A stretch of 64,000 nt of DNA from a bacterium (GCA_018780265.1 JADMJV010000017.1:18202-82201); one strand, 5' to 3'; counted from the first letter of the stretch, positions 23,231-32,612 are shown. Numbers and translations: made by a program. Notes: a model not told the origin generated them from the letters alone.

Positions 23231-24670
23231 GTGACTGATCTCCGCAAAATCACCATTCTGATAGCCTTGTGGTTATTAACGCCCTGTCTCTGGGCCCAGG
23301 CGACGCCGCCCACGCCCCTCCCCGACCCTCCTCAGGTGACCTTCAGCGAGGTAAAGCTTCATCAGGTGACTCTGTTTCGCATCCAGGGTCTGGGTCAAAT
23401 ATGCGCGGAAGATCGACAACAATTGCTGGAGGAGCGCCTCAGCGCAATCCTCGAAAAGGTGCACCCACCCTTTGAAGTGCGCAGCAGCCGCGAAGGAGAC
23501 AACGAAGTGCTCTCCTGTCAGGGTCATTACCTGGTCACCGTCACTCCCGTTGACGCCGAGGCCGCCAGCGTGGACGTGCACACCCTGGCCGGACAGTGGT
23601 CTCGACTGCTCAACAAAGGCCTCTATCGAGCCTATCTTGAGAATAGCGACGAATATTACAAATACGCGCTCTGGAATTCTGGTTGGGCCATCGTGTTGGC
23701 CTGTGTCCTGCACCCCCTGATTCGACGTATCTGCCTCCGCTACCTGAGTACGCCTGGACTGTCACTACGCAGTATGTTGTGGCTCTCGGTGTTTGCCTAC
23801 TGCCTGCATCAGTATCCCCGCACTCGCTTTCTGTCGCTCAATCTGGAGCGTTATGCCCTGCAACCGTTCCTGCTGCTGGCGGCGGTGGTGATCGGCTGCC
23901 TGCTGATGTCCTGGGTCATACGCCGGGCCACGCGGCACTATTTCATTCAAACCGAGCGAGTGCGTTCGCGCCGCCACCAACAATCCCCGCGCTGGCGACA
24001 ACGCCTGCACATGGTTCGCGATGCCACCCAATTCGTATCCTCAGCCCTGATGATCGTGCTGGCCGTAATCATTTACTTTTCGTTGCTGGACATGAACGTG
24101 GGCGCCATTTTGGCTGGTGCCGGCTTCTTGGGTGTAGGCCTGGGCTTTGCAGCCCAAGACGTACTCAAGGACTACACGGCCGGAGTCAATATTATGGTGG
24201 AAGATCAATTTGGAGCCGGTGACGTGGTCACGCTCGGAGAACTGACCGGGGTTGTCGAGCACTTTACCCTGCGCGTAACCCAAATCCGCGACATGGCCGG
24301 CAGTCTGATCACCATCCCCAACTCACACATCCGGGTGGTCCAAAATCTTTCCAACCTGTGGTCACAGGTGGATCTGACGGTGCCGGTAGCGCTGGACGCC
24401 GACCTGCGCAGAGCCCTTCTCTGCCTGGAAGTAACCGCCAATGGCCTGCGTCTCGACTGGCCCGACAAAGTGCTGGACGCCGCCCAAATTCTGGGCGTGG
24501 AGCGGATCGGCCCCTACTCGGCAGACCTGCGCCTGCTATTGCGCACCGCTCCCCAGCAGCAATTCTCGGTGCGAAGGGAACTGCTCCTTCGTGTCATCGA
24601 AGCCTTCCGGCGCGACGGCATCGAGATTCCCGTGCAAATGACACGACTGATCTCGACGCCCCAACTATAG
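23231..24670 (+). CDS. MscS-family small-conductance mechanosensitive channel
   Basis: A 479-residue membrane protein. A signal-like segment (residues 1-23) and a periplasmic domain of about 115 residues precede three or four membrane helices. The pore helix TM3 has the Gly/Ala-rich MscS pattern GAILAGAGFLGVGLGFAAQ, followed by DVLKDYTAGVNIMVEDQF, the beta domain (GDVVTLGELTGVVEHFTLRVT) and IPNSHI. The C-terminal alpha/beta domain is present. Such channels release solutes on hypo-osmotic shock. It starts with GTG after the HU terminator. It overlaps the convergent fascin-like gene by 6 bases. Confidence 0.92.
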   Translation: MTDLRKITILIALWLLTPCLWAQATPPTPLPDPPQVTFSEVKLHQVTLFRIQGLGQICAEDRQQLLEERLSAILEKVHPPFEVRSSREGDNEVLSCQGHYLVTVTPVDAEAASVDVHTLAGQWSRLLNKGLYRAYLENSDEYYKYALWNSGWAIVLACVLHPLIRRICLRYLSTPGLSLRSMLWLSVFAYCLHQYPRTRFLSLNLERYALQPFLLLAAVVIGCLLMSWVIRRATRHYFIQTERVRSRRHQQSPRWRQRLHMVRDATQFVSSALMIVLAVIIYFSLLDMNVGAILAGAGFLGVGLGFAAQDVLKDYTAGVNIMVEDQFGAGDVVTLGELTGVVEHFTLRVTQIRDMAGSLITIPNSHIRVVQNLSNLWSQVDLTVPVALDADLRRALLCLEVTANGLRLDWPDKVLDAAQILGVERIGPYSADLRLLLRTAPQQQFSVRRELLLRVIEAFRRDGIEIPVQMTRLISTPQL

Positions 24671-25078
24671 AAAGATGCGGCTAAAGAGACACTCTGCTCG
24701 AGGCGAGGGCGAGTCAGCCAGCAGCGGGAAGCCCAGCGCTTCGGCACCCACCCGGACCCAGCGCTGATGAGAACTGAGCAGGCCGATCTTGCCAGGCTCA
24801 ACCTCGACCAGTTCAAAAACTTCCCAGCCCAAGATGCGCTCGGCTCCGCCGTAAAGGTGCCACCGGCTCTGTTCGTCAGAGGCGCTGACGTAGCGGCCGT
24901 GGGCCGTTTTCAAGGCCACATGGCTCTCCGACAGATAAATCAAGCTGAAAATTTCCCAGCCTAGCAGGCGCTGGGCCAGGCCGTTGATCCGCCATCCGCC
25001 CTGGTGATTCAGGGCGGTCACGTAACGGTTTTGATGGGTTCTCAATGCAATGTCACGCCGATAGAGTCGGTCAAACAT
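24665..25078 (-). CDS. Fascin-like beta-trefoil protein
   Basis: A 137-residue protein made of three repeats of about 40-45 residues: IALRTHQNRYVTA...GWEIFSL, VALKTAHGRYVSA...GWEVFEL and IGLLSSHQRWVRV. This three-fold pattern is the fascin/actin-crosslinking beta-trefoil (also found in bacterial carbohydrate- or protein-binding modules). It has no signal peptide and no catalytic domain. The ATG at 25078 yields exactly three repeats; the frame continues upstream to 25150 without family match. It is divergent from the polyamine-type transporter operon. The ligand is unknown. Confidence 0.7.
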   Translation of the reverse strand: MFDRLYRRDIALRTHQNRYVTALNHQGGWRINGLAQRLLGWEIFSLIYLSESHVALKTAHGRYVSASDEQSRWHLYGGAERILGWEVFELVEVEPGKIGLLSSHQRWVRVGAEALGFPLLADSPSPRAECLFSRIFL

Positions 25079-25154
25079 AGCGGCACGTTCTCTGCATCGG
25101 GTGTGACCCCCTCCGGTCAAAGCGACAAATCGATCTCCAGTTCGTTCCAACCTC

Positions 25155-25183
25155 TTTTCAGGGGGGTCAATTTTTTGTATGAT
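25155..25183 (+). promoter_or_regulatory. Candidate promoter of the potABCD-type operon
   Basis: TTTTCA (25155-25160) and TATGAT (25178-25183) lie 17 bases apart, matching a vegetative promoter (-10 five of six). The -10 box contains the upstream in-frame ATG codons of the transporter ATPase frame, implying that translation begins further downstream, at the TTG at 25278. Confidence 0.45.
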
Positions 25184-25277
25184 GCATCCACGACTCGCGA
25201 CCCGCTCCGGTCTGCCCCTCGGGGCAGCGGCAATCTCGCCCGAGCTAGTCTTTCATTCCTCAGGCTGGAGCGATTCG

Positions 25278-26369
25278 TTGGACCCATTTGCTGTTGAATT
25301 GCTGAAAGTCAGCAAGAGCTATAGTAACTACCAGGCTCTGTATGGTCTCGATCTACAGATTCACCAGGGCGAGTTTTTCTCTTTACTCGGTCCTTCCGGC
25401 TGTGGAAAAACCACCACTCTGCGCCTGATTGCGGGCTTCGAAGAACCGACGGGCGGAGAAGTCCGAATTGATGGAGTGTCCGTCAAGGGGTTACCGGCCT
25501 ACCAGCGCAACGTCAACACGGTCTTTCAAAGCTACAGCCTGTTCCCGCACTTAAGCATCTTTGAAAATATCGCCTTTGGGCTGCGCCGTCGCCGTGTTGC
25601 GGAGCCCGAAATCAAACAGCGAGTGGGTGAGGCCCTGGACCTGGTGCAGTTGAGCGACAAAAGCAAAGGCCGCGTCCACGAATTGTCGGGCGGCCAGCAA
25701 CAGCGTGTGGCGCTGGCCCGAGCTCTGGTCAATCGACCGGCGGTGCTGTTGCTCGACGAACCGATGGCGGCCCTGGATTCAAAACTGCGCAAAGAGATGC
25801 GTAGCGAACTGAAGAGCCTGCAAAAAACGCTGGGCATCACTTTCATCCTGGTCACCCACGACCAGGAAGAGGCCCTGACCCTGTCCGACCGGCTGGCCGT
25901 GATCAACAAAGGGCGCCTGGAACAGGTTTGCGCCCCCCGTGAAGTCTACGAGCGGCCCGCCAGTCGATTTGTAGCCGAATTCATCGGCACCGTCAACTTT
26001 TTGCCAGTCACTATCAAGCAGTTGTGCGACGGCCGCACCGAGGTAGAAGGCCAAGGAGGTTCTTTCTGGGTCTCTATGCGCGGCGGATTCACCGTGGGCG
26101 ACAACGCTGAACTGAGCGTGCGCCCCGAACGCCTGTGGCTGAGCAGGGAGCCCGTGCCGGAGCAGAACAGCTTGACCGGGACCGTCAAGGAAGCCATCTT
26201 CATGGGCCCGGTTACGCGTTTTTTGGTGCAGTTAAGCAATGGTCAACAACTGCTTACCGAAAAGCAAAATTTGCAGGAGAGTCTTTTTCACGCGGGCGAC
26301 GCGGTCTACGTCCTGTGGGACGCCGAATCGGGTTCGTTGCTTCCCACGGAGGCGACGGGCAAACATTGA
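25278..26369 (+). CDS. potA: ABC transporter ATPase, spermidine/putrescine type (PotA)
   Basis: A 363-residue ABC ATPase. Walker A is GPSGCGKTTTLRL, the Q-loop NTVFQSYSLFPHL, the signature LSGGQQQRVALARALV, Walker B LLLDEPMAALD and the H-loop VTHDQEEAL. A C-terminal TOBE-like regulatory domain (from about residue 250) is typical of PotA/MalK-like importers. I chose TTG 25278, with GGAG 7 bases upstream, because the earlier ATGs fall inside a likely -10 box and the homologous part starts right after TTG. It energises uptake with the next three genes; its stop overlaps the potD start in TTGA. Confidence 0.9.
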   Translation: MDPFAVELLKVSKSYSNYQALYGLDLQIHQGEFFSLLGPSGCGKTTTLRLIAGFEEPTGGEVRIDGVSVKGLPAYQRNVNTVFQSYSLFPHLSIFENIAFGLRRRRVAEPEIKQRVGEALDLVQLSDKSKGRVHELSGGQQQRVALARALVNRPAVLLLDEPMAALDSKLRKEMRSELKSLQKTLGITFILVTHDQEEALTLSDRLAVINKGRLEQVCAPREVYERPASRFVAEFIGTVNFLPVTIKQLCDGRTEVEGQGGSFWVSMRGGFTVGDNAELSVRPERLWLSREPVPEQNSLTGTVKEAIFMGPVTRFLVQLSNGQQLLTEKQNLQESLFHAGDAVYVLWDAESGSLLPTEATGKH

Positions 26370-27415
26370 GACCTTTGCGGATAGCCAGGGTCTTGCCCCG
26401 TCGCAATTTTCTGCAGTCCGCCTCGCTGCTGGCTTTGGGCTGCCTGAGCGGGTGTCTCGACAGTCCCAAAACGCTCAACTTTTACAACTGGTCCCTTTTC
26501 ATCGGACCCGATACCATTCCGCATTTCGAAAAGGTGACAGGCATTCGCGTCAATTATGAGGAGTTCTCCTCCGCCGACGTGATGTTTGCCAAACTTAAAA
26601 TCGGCGTGACCGGCTACGACCTGGTGGTCACTCCCGACTACATGCTGCGCCGCCTGATTCGCCACAAACTGGTGCAAAAGTTGCCCCAACCCATTCCCAA
26701 GGAGCGTATCTACCAACGCCTACGCCGCCCCCCGTGGGACCCCGAACTGGTCTTCTCTGTCCCCTATCTTTGGGGTTCCACTGGCATTGCCTATCTCAAA
26801 CACAAAGTGGACCCGGCGCCCACCAGTTGGCAAGATTTGTGGTCAGGAAAATACGGGCGCCGCATCACAATGCTCGACGAGAAACGCGATACGGTGGGCG
26901 CCGCTCTGATCCGGCTGGGCTACTCGGGTAACTCCACCGATGCCGCCCAGCTTCAGAAAGCCAAGCAAAGCCTGCTCGATCAAAAGCAATGGGTGCGTCG
27001 CTATACGTCGGACTTTATCGACGACCTGATCCGTCACGAAACCTATCTCGCTCTGGCCTGGAGCGGCGATGTGCACACGGCCGTGCAATCCGAACCTCGA
27101 GTGGCCTACTGCGTCCCTCGCGAAGGCAGCTTCTTTTTTGTGGACAACCTGGCCATTCCGGCCTCGGCGCCTCATCCCGAGGCCGCCATGCAGTTTATCC
27201 AATACTCGATGCAGCCAGAGGTTGCCGCAGGGGTCACCAACGGTTGCGGCTATGCCAATCCTATCGAAGCTTCAGAGCGCTGGGTGAAACCCCAACTGCT
27301 GGCCGATCCGCTCACCTACCCGTCCAAAGAAACCATGAACCGACTGGTCTTCCAGGAGGATCTGGGAGCCGCCGAAAAGCTCTGGGACAAGGTCTGGGAA
27401 GAAGTCAAGCGATGA
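26366..27415 (+). CDS. potD: Spermidine/putrescine-type substrate-binding lipoprotein (PotD)
   Basis: A 349-residue extracytoplasmic solute-binding protein of the PotD/PotF family. The N-terminus has a twin-arginine pattern (PRRNFLQS) and a lipobox ending LSGC, so it is probably a Tat-exported lipoprotein. The mature part begins TLNFYNWSLFIGPDTIPHFEK, split by the usual hinge, with YDLVVTPDYML, GSTGIAYLKHKV, SWQDLWSGKYG, ALAWSGD and AIPASAPHPEAAMQFI. Binding of polyamine is inferred from family. The TTG start at 26366 overlaps the potA stop; GGAGG lies 13 bases upstream. Confidence 0.9.
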   Translation: MRPLRIARVLPRRNFLQSASLLALGCLSGCLDSPKTLNFYNWSLFIGPDTIPHFEKVTGIRVNYEEFSSADVMFAKLKIGVTGYDLVVTPDYMLRRLIRHKLVQKLPQPIPKERIYQRLRRPPWDPELVFSVPYLWGSTGIAYLKHKVDPAPTSWQDLWSGKYGRRITMLDEKRDTVGAALIRLGYSGNSTDAAQLQKAKQSLLDQKQWVRRYTSDFIDDLIRHETYLALAWSGDVHTAVQSEPRVAYCVPREGSFFFVDNLAIPASAPHPEAAMQFIQYSMQPEVAAGVTNGCGYANPIEASERWVKPQLLADPLTYPSKETMNRLVFQEDLGAAEKLWDKVWEEVKR

Positions 27416-28254
27416 GGCGCTATCTGGCCTGGGGACTGGTTCTACCTTTTGTCCTTTGGAATTTCACCTTCGTACTGGTGCCGCTGCTGACCGTGCTGAT
27501 GCAGAGCCTGTATCCCATGGGTGAAGAATACACTTTGGCCACCCATGCCAGCCTGGCCAACTTCAAGGTGGCTTTTTCTCCCGCCAACCTGGCCGTAATC
27601 GGACGCTCGGCCGTCTATGCCGGCACCACCACTTTGTGCTGCCTACTGCTTGGCTACCCGCTGGCCTACTACATCGCCGTCTATGGCGGCCGCTTTCGCA
27701 GCCAGCTCCTCATCCTGGTAGTTCTGCCCTTCTGGACCTCCTACCTCATCCGCACCTTCTCCTGGATCACGCTGCTGCAAAGCGAAGGGGTTCTCAATAA
27801 CCTGCTGCTCAAACTGCATCTGATCCCAGAGCCTCTGCAGCTATTGAACACACCCTTTTCCGTGATCCTTGGCCTGACCTACGGGTTTCTGCCCTTTGCC
27901 ACTCTGCCTATCTATGTCAGCCTGGAAAGTCAGGATCGGTCGCTGGTGGAAGCCGCTCATGACCTCGGCGCCACCCCGCAGGAGGCCTTCTGGAAAGTGG
28001 TTTTCCCTTTATCCTTGCCAGGCGTTATCTCGGGCAGCTTGATCACCTTTGTACCGGCCATGGGCGACTTTGTCTCCTCGGACATTCTCGGCTCTCCCCA
28101 AACCCAGATGATCGGCAATCTGATCCAGCAACAGTTTCTGGCCCTCTTTGATTGGCCCATGGGCTCGGCGCTATCGTTGGTGTTGATGCTGCTGATGGTG
28201 GGCTCCATGGCCCTCTACGTAAAGCTGGCCGGAGATGACCATGCGAGAGCTTAA
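27412..28254 (+). CDS. potB: Spermidine/putrescine-type ABC permease (PotB)
   Basis: A 280-residue inner-membrane permease with six predicted helices. The cytoplasmic EAA loop that contacts the ATPase is seen as LVEAAHDLGATPQEAFWKVVFP near residue 180, and the ILVVLPFWTSYLIRTFSW segment is characteristic of PotB/PotH. The ATG overlaps the potD stop in ATGA, and the 3' end overlaps potC by 20 bases, so the subunits are translationally coupled. Confidence 0.92.
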   Translation: MRRYLAWGLVLPFVLWNFTFVLVPLLTVLMQSLYPMGEEYTLATHASLANFKVAFSPANLAVIGRSAVYAGTTTLCCLLLGYPLAYYIAVYGGRFRSQLLILVVLPFWTSYLIRTFSWITLLQSEGVLNNLLLKLHLIPEPLQLLNTPFSVILGLTYGFLPFATLPIYVSLESQDRSLVEAAHDLGATPQEAFWKVVFPLSLPGVISGSLITFVPAMGDFVSSDILGSPQTQMIGNLIQQQFLALFDWPMGSALSLVLMLLMVGSMALYVKLAGDDHARA

Positions 28255-29035
28255 GCCCAGCCCCTACTGGCTGCGCCTTCACGCCATTACGGTCTACCTC
28301 TTTCTCTACGCCCCCATCGTGGTATTGGTGCTCTTCTCCTTTAACGCCGACCGGCGCAACAGCGGCTGGAAGGGGTTTACCTTGGAATGGTACGCCAGAC
28401 TGATGCACGACGAACTCTTGCTGCGAGCCCTTTCCAATAGCCTCAAAGTAGCTTGCCTGTCCACCCTGATCTCGTCTCTGCTGGGAACCATGGCCGCGCT
28501 GGCCCTGTCGCGCTACCAATTTCGCGGTCGCGAAGCGGTGGGAGCGCTGGCCTACTTGCCCATGATGGTTCCCGAGGTAGTCATGGGCATTGCCCTCTTG
28601 ACCTTTTTCATCAAAATGGGCATCCAACTGTCTATCGTGACGGTGGTACTGGCCCACGTGGCCTTCTCGGTGGGCTATGTTACCGTGACCGTACGCACCC
28701 GACTGGCCGGCTTGCAGGGCAACTTAGAAGAGGCGGCCGCCGATCTGGGGGCCACTCCCTGGACCACATTTCGCCTGGTCACCTTTCCCCGAATCCTACC
28801 GGGAATTTTGTCGGGCAGCCTGCTGGCCTTCACCCTCTCCTTTGATGATTTTGTAATCACCTTTTTCACGGCCGGTGTGGGCGCCGGCACACTACCTCTA
28901 AAGATCTACTCGATGCTCAAATTTGGGGTTACCCCCGAAATCAACGCCATCTCCACCATCATGTTGGTGACCACCATCATGCTTTTAGGACTTTGGAGCT
29001 GGCTTGAGTCCCACCAACAGACCCCCGGCGGGTAG
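28235..29035 (+). CDS. potC: Spermidine/putrescine-type ABC permease (PotC)
   Basis: A 266-residue permease with about six helices, partner of PotB. It contains the PotC-like LFLYAPIVVLVLFSFN start, PMMVPEVVMGIALL, the EAA loop (EEAAADLGATPWTTF, then RLVTFPRILPG) and LAFTLSFDDFVITFF. It completes the importer encoded by the four overlapping genes from 25278. Its last 51 bases overlap the convergent glgX gene, the longest tail overlap in the window. Confidence 0.92.
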   Translation: MTMRELKPSPYWLRLHAITVYLFLYAPIVVLVLFSFNADRRNSGWKGFTLEWYARLMHDELLLRALSNSLKVACLSTLISSLLGTMAALALSRYQFRGREAVGALAYLPMMVPEVVMGIALLTFFIKMGIQLSIVTVVLAHVAFSVGYVTVTVRTRLAGLQGNLEEAAADLGATPWTTFRLVTFPRILPGILSGSLLAFTLSFDDFVITFFTAGVGAGTLPLKIYSMLKFGVTPEINAISTIMLVTTIMLLGLWSWLESHQQTPGG

Positions 29036-30991
29036 CTTAAAAGCCTTGACGGGCTGATAACTGGTCAGTTCAACCTGCCAGCCCCGATGCCAGGGGTGGG
29101 CCAGTTTAAAATTGACCGCTTCATCCGCTCCGTTGACCAGCAGAAGCAGTTCTTCCTTGGAACCGCGCAACACCATTCCCAGCGCCCGCAGACCATCCCA
29201 GTCGGCCGCCTCGACCACTTTGCCCAGGGGATGCAACCATACGACTTCTTGGTCAGGACGCCAAAAATGAGGGCTGCCCGGCAAGTGCAGACGCTTGCGC
29301 AAGGCCGCCAGCGCCTGGGTAAATTTGAGCAAATCCATCTGGTCGTGATCCAAAGTCCATTGAACCCAACTGATCGGACTGTTCTGGCAATAAGCGTTGT
29401 TGTTGCCCTGCTGACTCCGTGAGATCTCATCCCCGCCCAATAACATAGGAATGCCGTGCGACAGGTAGAGGCAGGCCAGCATACTCTTTTGCTGGCGCAA
29501 ACGTCGGGCCCGAATGTTGGGGTCGTCGCTCTCCCCTTCGACGCCGAAGTTTCGGCTGGAGTTATTGTTGGAACCATCGCGATTGTCTTCGCCGTTGGCC
29601 AGATTGTGTTTGCCTTCGTAGCAAACCAGGTCGTGCAGCGTAAAGCCATCGTGACAGGTGATAAAATTGACCGAGGAATGGGGACCCTTGCCGCTCTTGG
29701 CAAAGAGGTCACTCGATCCGCTGAGCCGGGTGGCCAGTTGCGAGGTTTGGCCGGGGTCCCCCCGCCAGTAGCGGCGTAAACAGTCGCGATAGCGGTCGTT
29801 CCATTCGCCCCACCTGGGTGGAAAGTTGCCGGCCTGATAGCCACCCTCGCCCAGGTCCCAAGGTTCGGCGATCAGTTTGACCCGACGCATGACGGGATCT
29901 TGATGAATGGTGTCCAAAAAGGAGCTGCGGTGGCGCGCCAAAGCGGTAGCCAGGTCGTAGCGAAAGCCGTCGACGTGCATCTCCTCCACCCAAAAACGCA
30001 GACTGTCCATGACCATTTGCAACACCTGAGGATGGTCCACATTGACCGTGTTGCCGCAACCCGTGTAGTCCCGATAATAACGCGGAGAATTGGGATTGAG
30101 TCGATAGTAGGTGGCGTTATCGATGCCCCGAAAACTCAGCGTCGGCCCCAGGTGACTGCCCTCACCCGTGTGGTTGTAAACCACATCCAAAATCACCTCA
30201 AGCCCCGCCTTGTGGAGTCGCTTGACCATTTGACGAAAGTCGTCGAGAGCCAACCCATGACTGTAGCGGGCCGCCGGCCGAAAATAATTGAGAGTGCCGT
30301 AGCCCCAATAGTTGCTGAGGCCGCCCTGACGCAGGCGGCGATCATCCAGAATGGACTGCACGGGCAAAAGCTCTATGGCCGTTACCCCCAGACTCTTGAG
30401 GTGGTCGATCACGGCCGGGGCCGCCAGGCCCAGGTAGGTGCCGCGCAAAGCCTCGGGCACGCGCGGATGCAAGAGCGTGAGTCCACGCACATGAGCCTCA
30501 TAGATCACGGTCTGCGACCAGGGAGTGCGTGGGGCGCGATCCTTTTCCCAATCAAACTTCAGGTCGACCACCTGGCATTTGGGAGCGTGGTCGACATTGT
30601 CACGCGTATCCATGGTCAAGTCTTCTTGAGGGTCGCCAATCACGTAACCAAAGTCGCTGTCCTGCAGAGCCGGCTTGCCCTGCCATGCCCGCGCGTAGGG
30701 GTCGAGTAGCAGTTTATTCGGATTGAAGCGATGACCACGCAACGGAGCATAGGGGCCGTGGACACGATATCCGTAGAGCAAACCCGGGCCAGCTCCGGGA
30801 AGGTAGCCGTGAAAAATATTGTGGGTGCGCTCGTTCAGCCTCAATCGTATTTCCTGGCCGTCGCGAAACAGACACAGGTCTACCGCATCGGCGTGCTCGG
30901 AGAACAGGGCAAAGTTGACGCCGTGGCCGTCCCATGTTGCGCCCAGAGGTTCAGGTCCCCCTGCCTCCAGGTGAGGTGTCGATTTACTCAT
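28985..30991 (-). CDS. glgX: Glycogen debranching enzyme GlgX (isoamylase-type)
   Basis: A 668-residue GH13 debranching enzyme that hydrolyses alpha-1,6 branches of glycogen or limit dextrins. The N-terminal CBM48 region has GATWDGHGVNFALFSEHA. The catalytic barrel shows DVVYNHTGEG, the nucleophile region DGFRYDLATAL, the general-acid strand KLIAEPWDLG and FITCHDGFTLHDLV, with the GlgX-specific NGEDNRDGSNNN and GGDEISRSQQGNNNAYCQ segments. The C-terminal beta domain is short. I chose ATG 30991, which gives the usual N-terminus; a GTG at 31042 is possible. No other glycogen gene is nearby. Confidence 0.93.
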   Translation of the reverse strand: MSKSTPHLEAGGPEPLGATWDGHGVNFALFSEHADAVDLCLFRDGQEIRLRLNERTHNIFHGYLPGAGPGLLYGYRVHGPYAPLRGHRFNPNKLLLDPYARAWQGKPALQDSDFGYVIGDPQEDLTMDTRDNVDHAPKCQVVDLKFDWEKDRAPRTPWSQTVIYEAHVRGLTLLHPRVPEALRGTYLGLAAPAVIDHLKSLGVTAIELLPVQSILDDRRLRQGGLSNYWGYGTLNYFRPAARYSHGLALDDFRQMVKRLHKAGLEVILDVVYNHTGEGSHLGPTLSFRGIDNATYYRLNPNSPRYYRDYTGCGNTVNVDHPQVLQMVMDSLRFWVEEMHVDGFRYDLATALARHRSSFLDTIHQDPVMRRVKLIAEPWDLGEGGYQAGNFPPRWGEWNDRYRDCLRRYWRGDPGQTSQLATRLSGSSDLFAKSGKGPHSSVNFITCHDGFTLHDLVCYEGKHNLANGEDNRDGSNNNSSRNFGVEGESDDPNIRARRLRQQKSMLACLYLSHGIPMLLGGDEISRSQQGNNNAYCQNSPISWVQWTLDHDQMDLLKFTQALAALRKRLHLPGSPHFWRPDQEVVWLHPLGKVVEAADWDGLRALGMVLRGSKEELLLLVNGADEAVNFKLAHPWHRGWQVELTSYQPVKAFKLPAGGLLVGLKPAPKS

Positions 30992-31045
30992 AAGCAGGCC
31001 TGTTGCGACGCAGGCTAGCGAACTCCTGGGGCCGAATGCCACCGG

Positions 31046-32572
31046 ATGGAACAGTCGCTAGACCGAGCAATTGAGACTCTGGTTGAGTTGCGCGATCGGT
31101 TACCGGCCATGCTCGAAGGGTCGCCCTGGGACACGGTCACGGCACTCATTCCCATGGTCTATTGGGAGACCGACCGCGACGGTCGCATTCGCAAATTGCA
31201 GGGAGCCTGCGAAGAACTGCTGCAAACGGGAGCCGCCCAACTGTTGGGGCGCAAAATCCAGAGCCTGTGGCCCCACGAAAGCGACGATTTAATCACCTGG
31301 CACGACCGCACCGTCTGCCACAGTCAGGCCGGCCAGGAAACCTGGTTCCGTCTGGCGGTAGCCGAATTGGATCACGGCTACCGAGGTTTGCTCATCGACT
31401 GCACAAGCCAACAACGCGCCGCCCAGATCCAATTTTGGGAACGCGAACAACTGACGGCTACTGTCCGCGAAATCCAGCAGCAACTGACCAGCCTGAAGCA
31501 ACAAAACCGATATCAAGAAGCCTTTGCGCTGGCCTTTGGGCGCGAATTGCGCACTCTGATGCATCGCGTCTTGGGGCTGCTCTCCATGCTGTGCCAACAG
31601 CCCCTGGCACGGAGTCAGCAGGACAACGCCCAGGCCATTCAGAGTTGCCTGGAGCACCTGCTCGAACTGGCTCAACCGTTGCATGAATCGCTGGGTGGTG
31701 GTTGGGCGGTGGAGAAAAATTCCGCCAGCTTTGAGATACGCCCGCTGCTGGCCGAGGTGTCGGGCTGGCTGAGCGCCGAACTGGATGCCAAAAATATGCA
31801 ACTGAAGATGAGCGTGGCCCCCAGCATTCCTGATTCACTGGTGGGCGATGCGGTGAAGCTGCGCCAAACTCTGCTTCAGCTTCTGGACAACGCCATTAAG
31901 TTCAGCGACGGCGGAGAGGTTGTCTTAGAGTTGACGGGCCAAAAGGATGTCCGCTTCAGCGTACGCGATACGGGTCGCGGGATGAGCCCCGAAAAACTCG
32001 ATGGCCTTTTCCGAGACAACCTGCTGGAGGGCGATTTGACGTCGGTGGGACTGGGCCTGAAACTGGCCCGCTACCTGGTCGAGCAGATGGAGGGGAAGAT
32101 CTGGGCGGACTCTCAGCCCGACGTGGGAACGTCGATCTACTTTTCGTTGCGCTTCCAGGAAGGCTCATCGCCACCGTCAGCTGCCCCGGTAGCCGACCAG
32201 ATCGCTCCGCTTATGATTCTGCTGGCCGAAGACGATGCCATCAGCCAGAAGGTCACCTTGCGCAGTCTCACCCAGTTTGGGCACAAGGTTGACATCGTCT
32301 CATCCGGCCTGGACGTCTTGAAAGCACTCCAACGCGCCACCTATGACGTAGTCCTGCTGGACGTGGAAATGCCAGGCCTGGACGGGCTGGAGACGGCCCG
32401 CCAGATTCATCAGCGCTTTACGCCCACACCTTATTTGATCGCACTGACGGCCGGAAACTCGGCCGCTGATCGGCGCAAAGTGATGCTGGCCGGAATTCAC
32501 GACTTCCTGGCCAAGCCTCTGCGCCCCCAAGAGTTGGCCGACGCCCTGACTCAGGCCCACGGCTCGCGCTGA
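31046..32572 (+). CDS. Hybrid histidine kinase-like protein lacking the phosphoacceptor histidine
   Basis: A 508-residue cytosolic protein. It comprises a PAS-like region (about 30-130), a coiled coil (about 130-158), a dimerisation helix, a HATPase domain (about 230-370) and a receiver domain (about 388-505). The HATPase boxes are intact: N-box with Asn282, DTGRGMS G-box and VGLGLKLARYLVEQ. The receiver has EDD and phosphoacceptor Asp439 in LLDVEMPG. In the H-box, however, the usual SHELRTP reads GRELRTL: Arg166 replaces the phosphorylated His and Leu replaces Pro. It may therefore act as a phosphatase, a dimer partner of another kinase or an ATP-dependent sensor. It is divergent from glgX and followed by the CBS gene. 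Confidence 0.85.
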   Translation: MEQSLDRAIETLVELRDRLPAMLEGSPWDTVTALIPMVYWETDRDGRIRKLQGACEELLQTGAAQLLGRKIQSLWPHESDDLITWHDRTVCHSQAGQETWFRLAVAELDHGYRGLLIDCTSQQRAAQIQFWEREQLTATVREIQQQLTSLKQQNRYQEAFALAFGRELRTLMHRVLGLLSMLCQQPLARSQQDNAQAIQSCLEHLLELAQPLHESLGGGWAVEKNSASFEIRPLLAEVSGWLSAELDAKNMQLKMSVAPSIPDSLVGDAVKLRQTLLQLLDNAIKFSDGGEVVLELTGQKDVRFSVRDTGRGMSPEKLDGLFRDNLLEGDLTSVGLGLKLARYLVEQMEGKIWADSQPDVGTSIYFSLRFQEGSSPPSAAPVADQIAPLMILLAEDDAISQKVTLRSLTQFGHKVDIVSSGLDVLKALQRATYDVVLLDVEMPGLDGLETARQIHQRFTPTPYLIALTAGNSAADRRKVMLAGIHDFLAKPLRPQELADALTQAHGSR

Positions 32573-32612
32573 AGGGAAGGTCCGAGAAGCACTCCTCGCG
32601 TATCTGGCAAAA

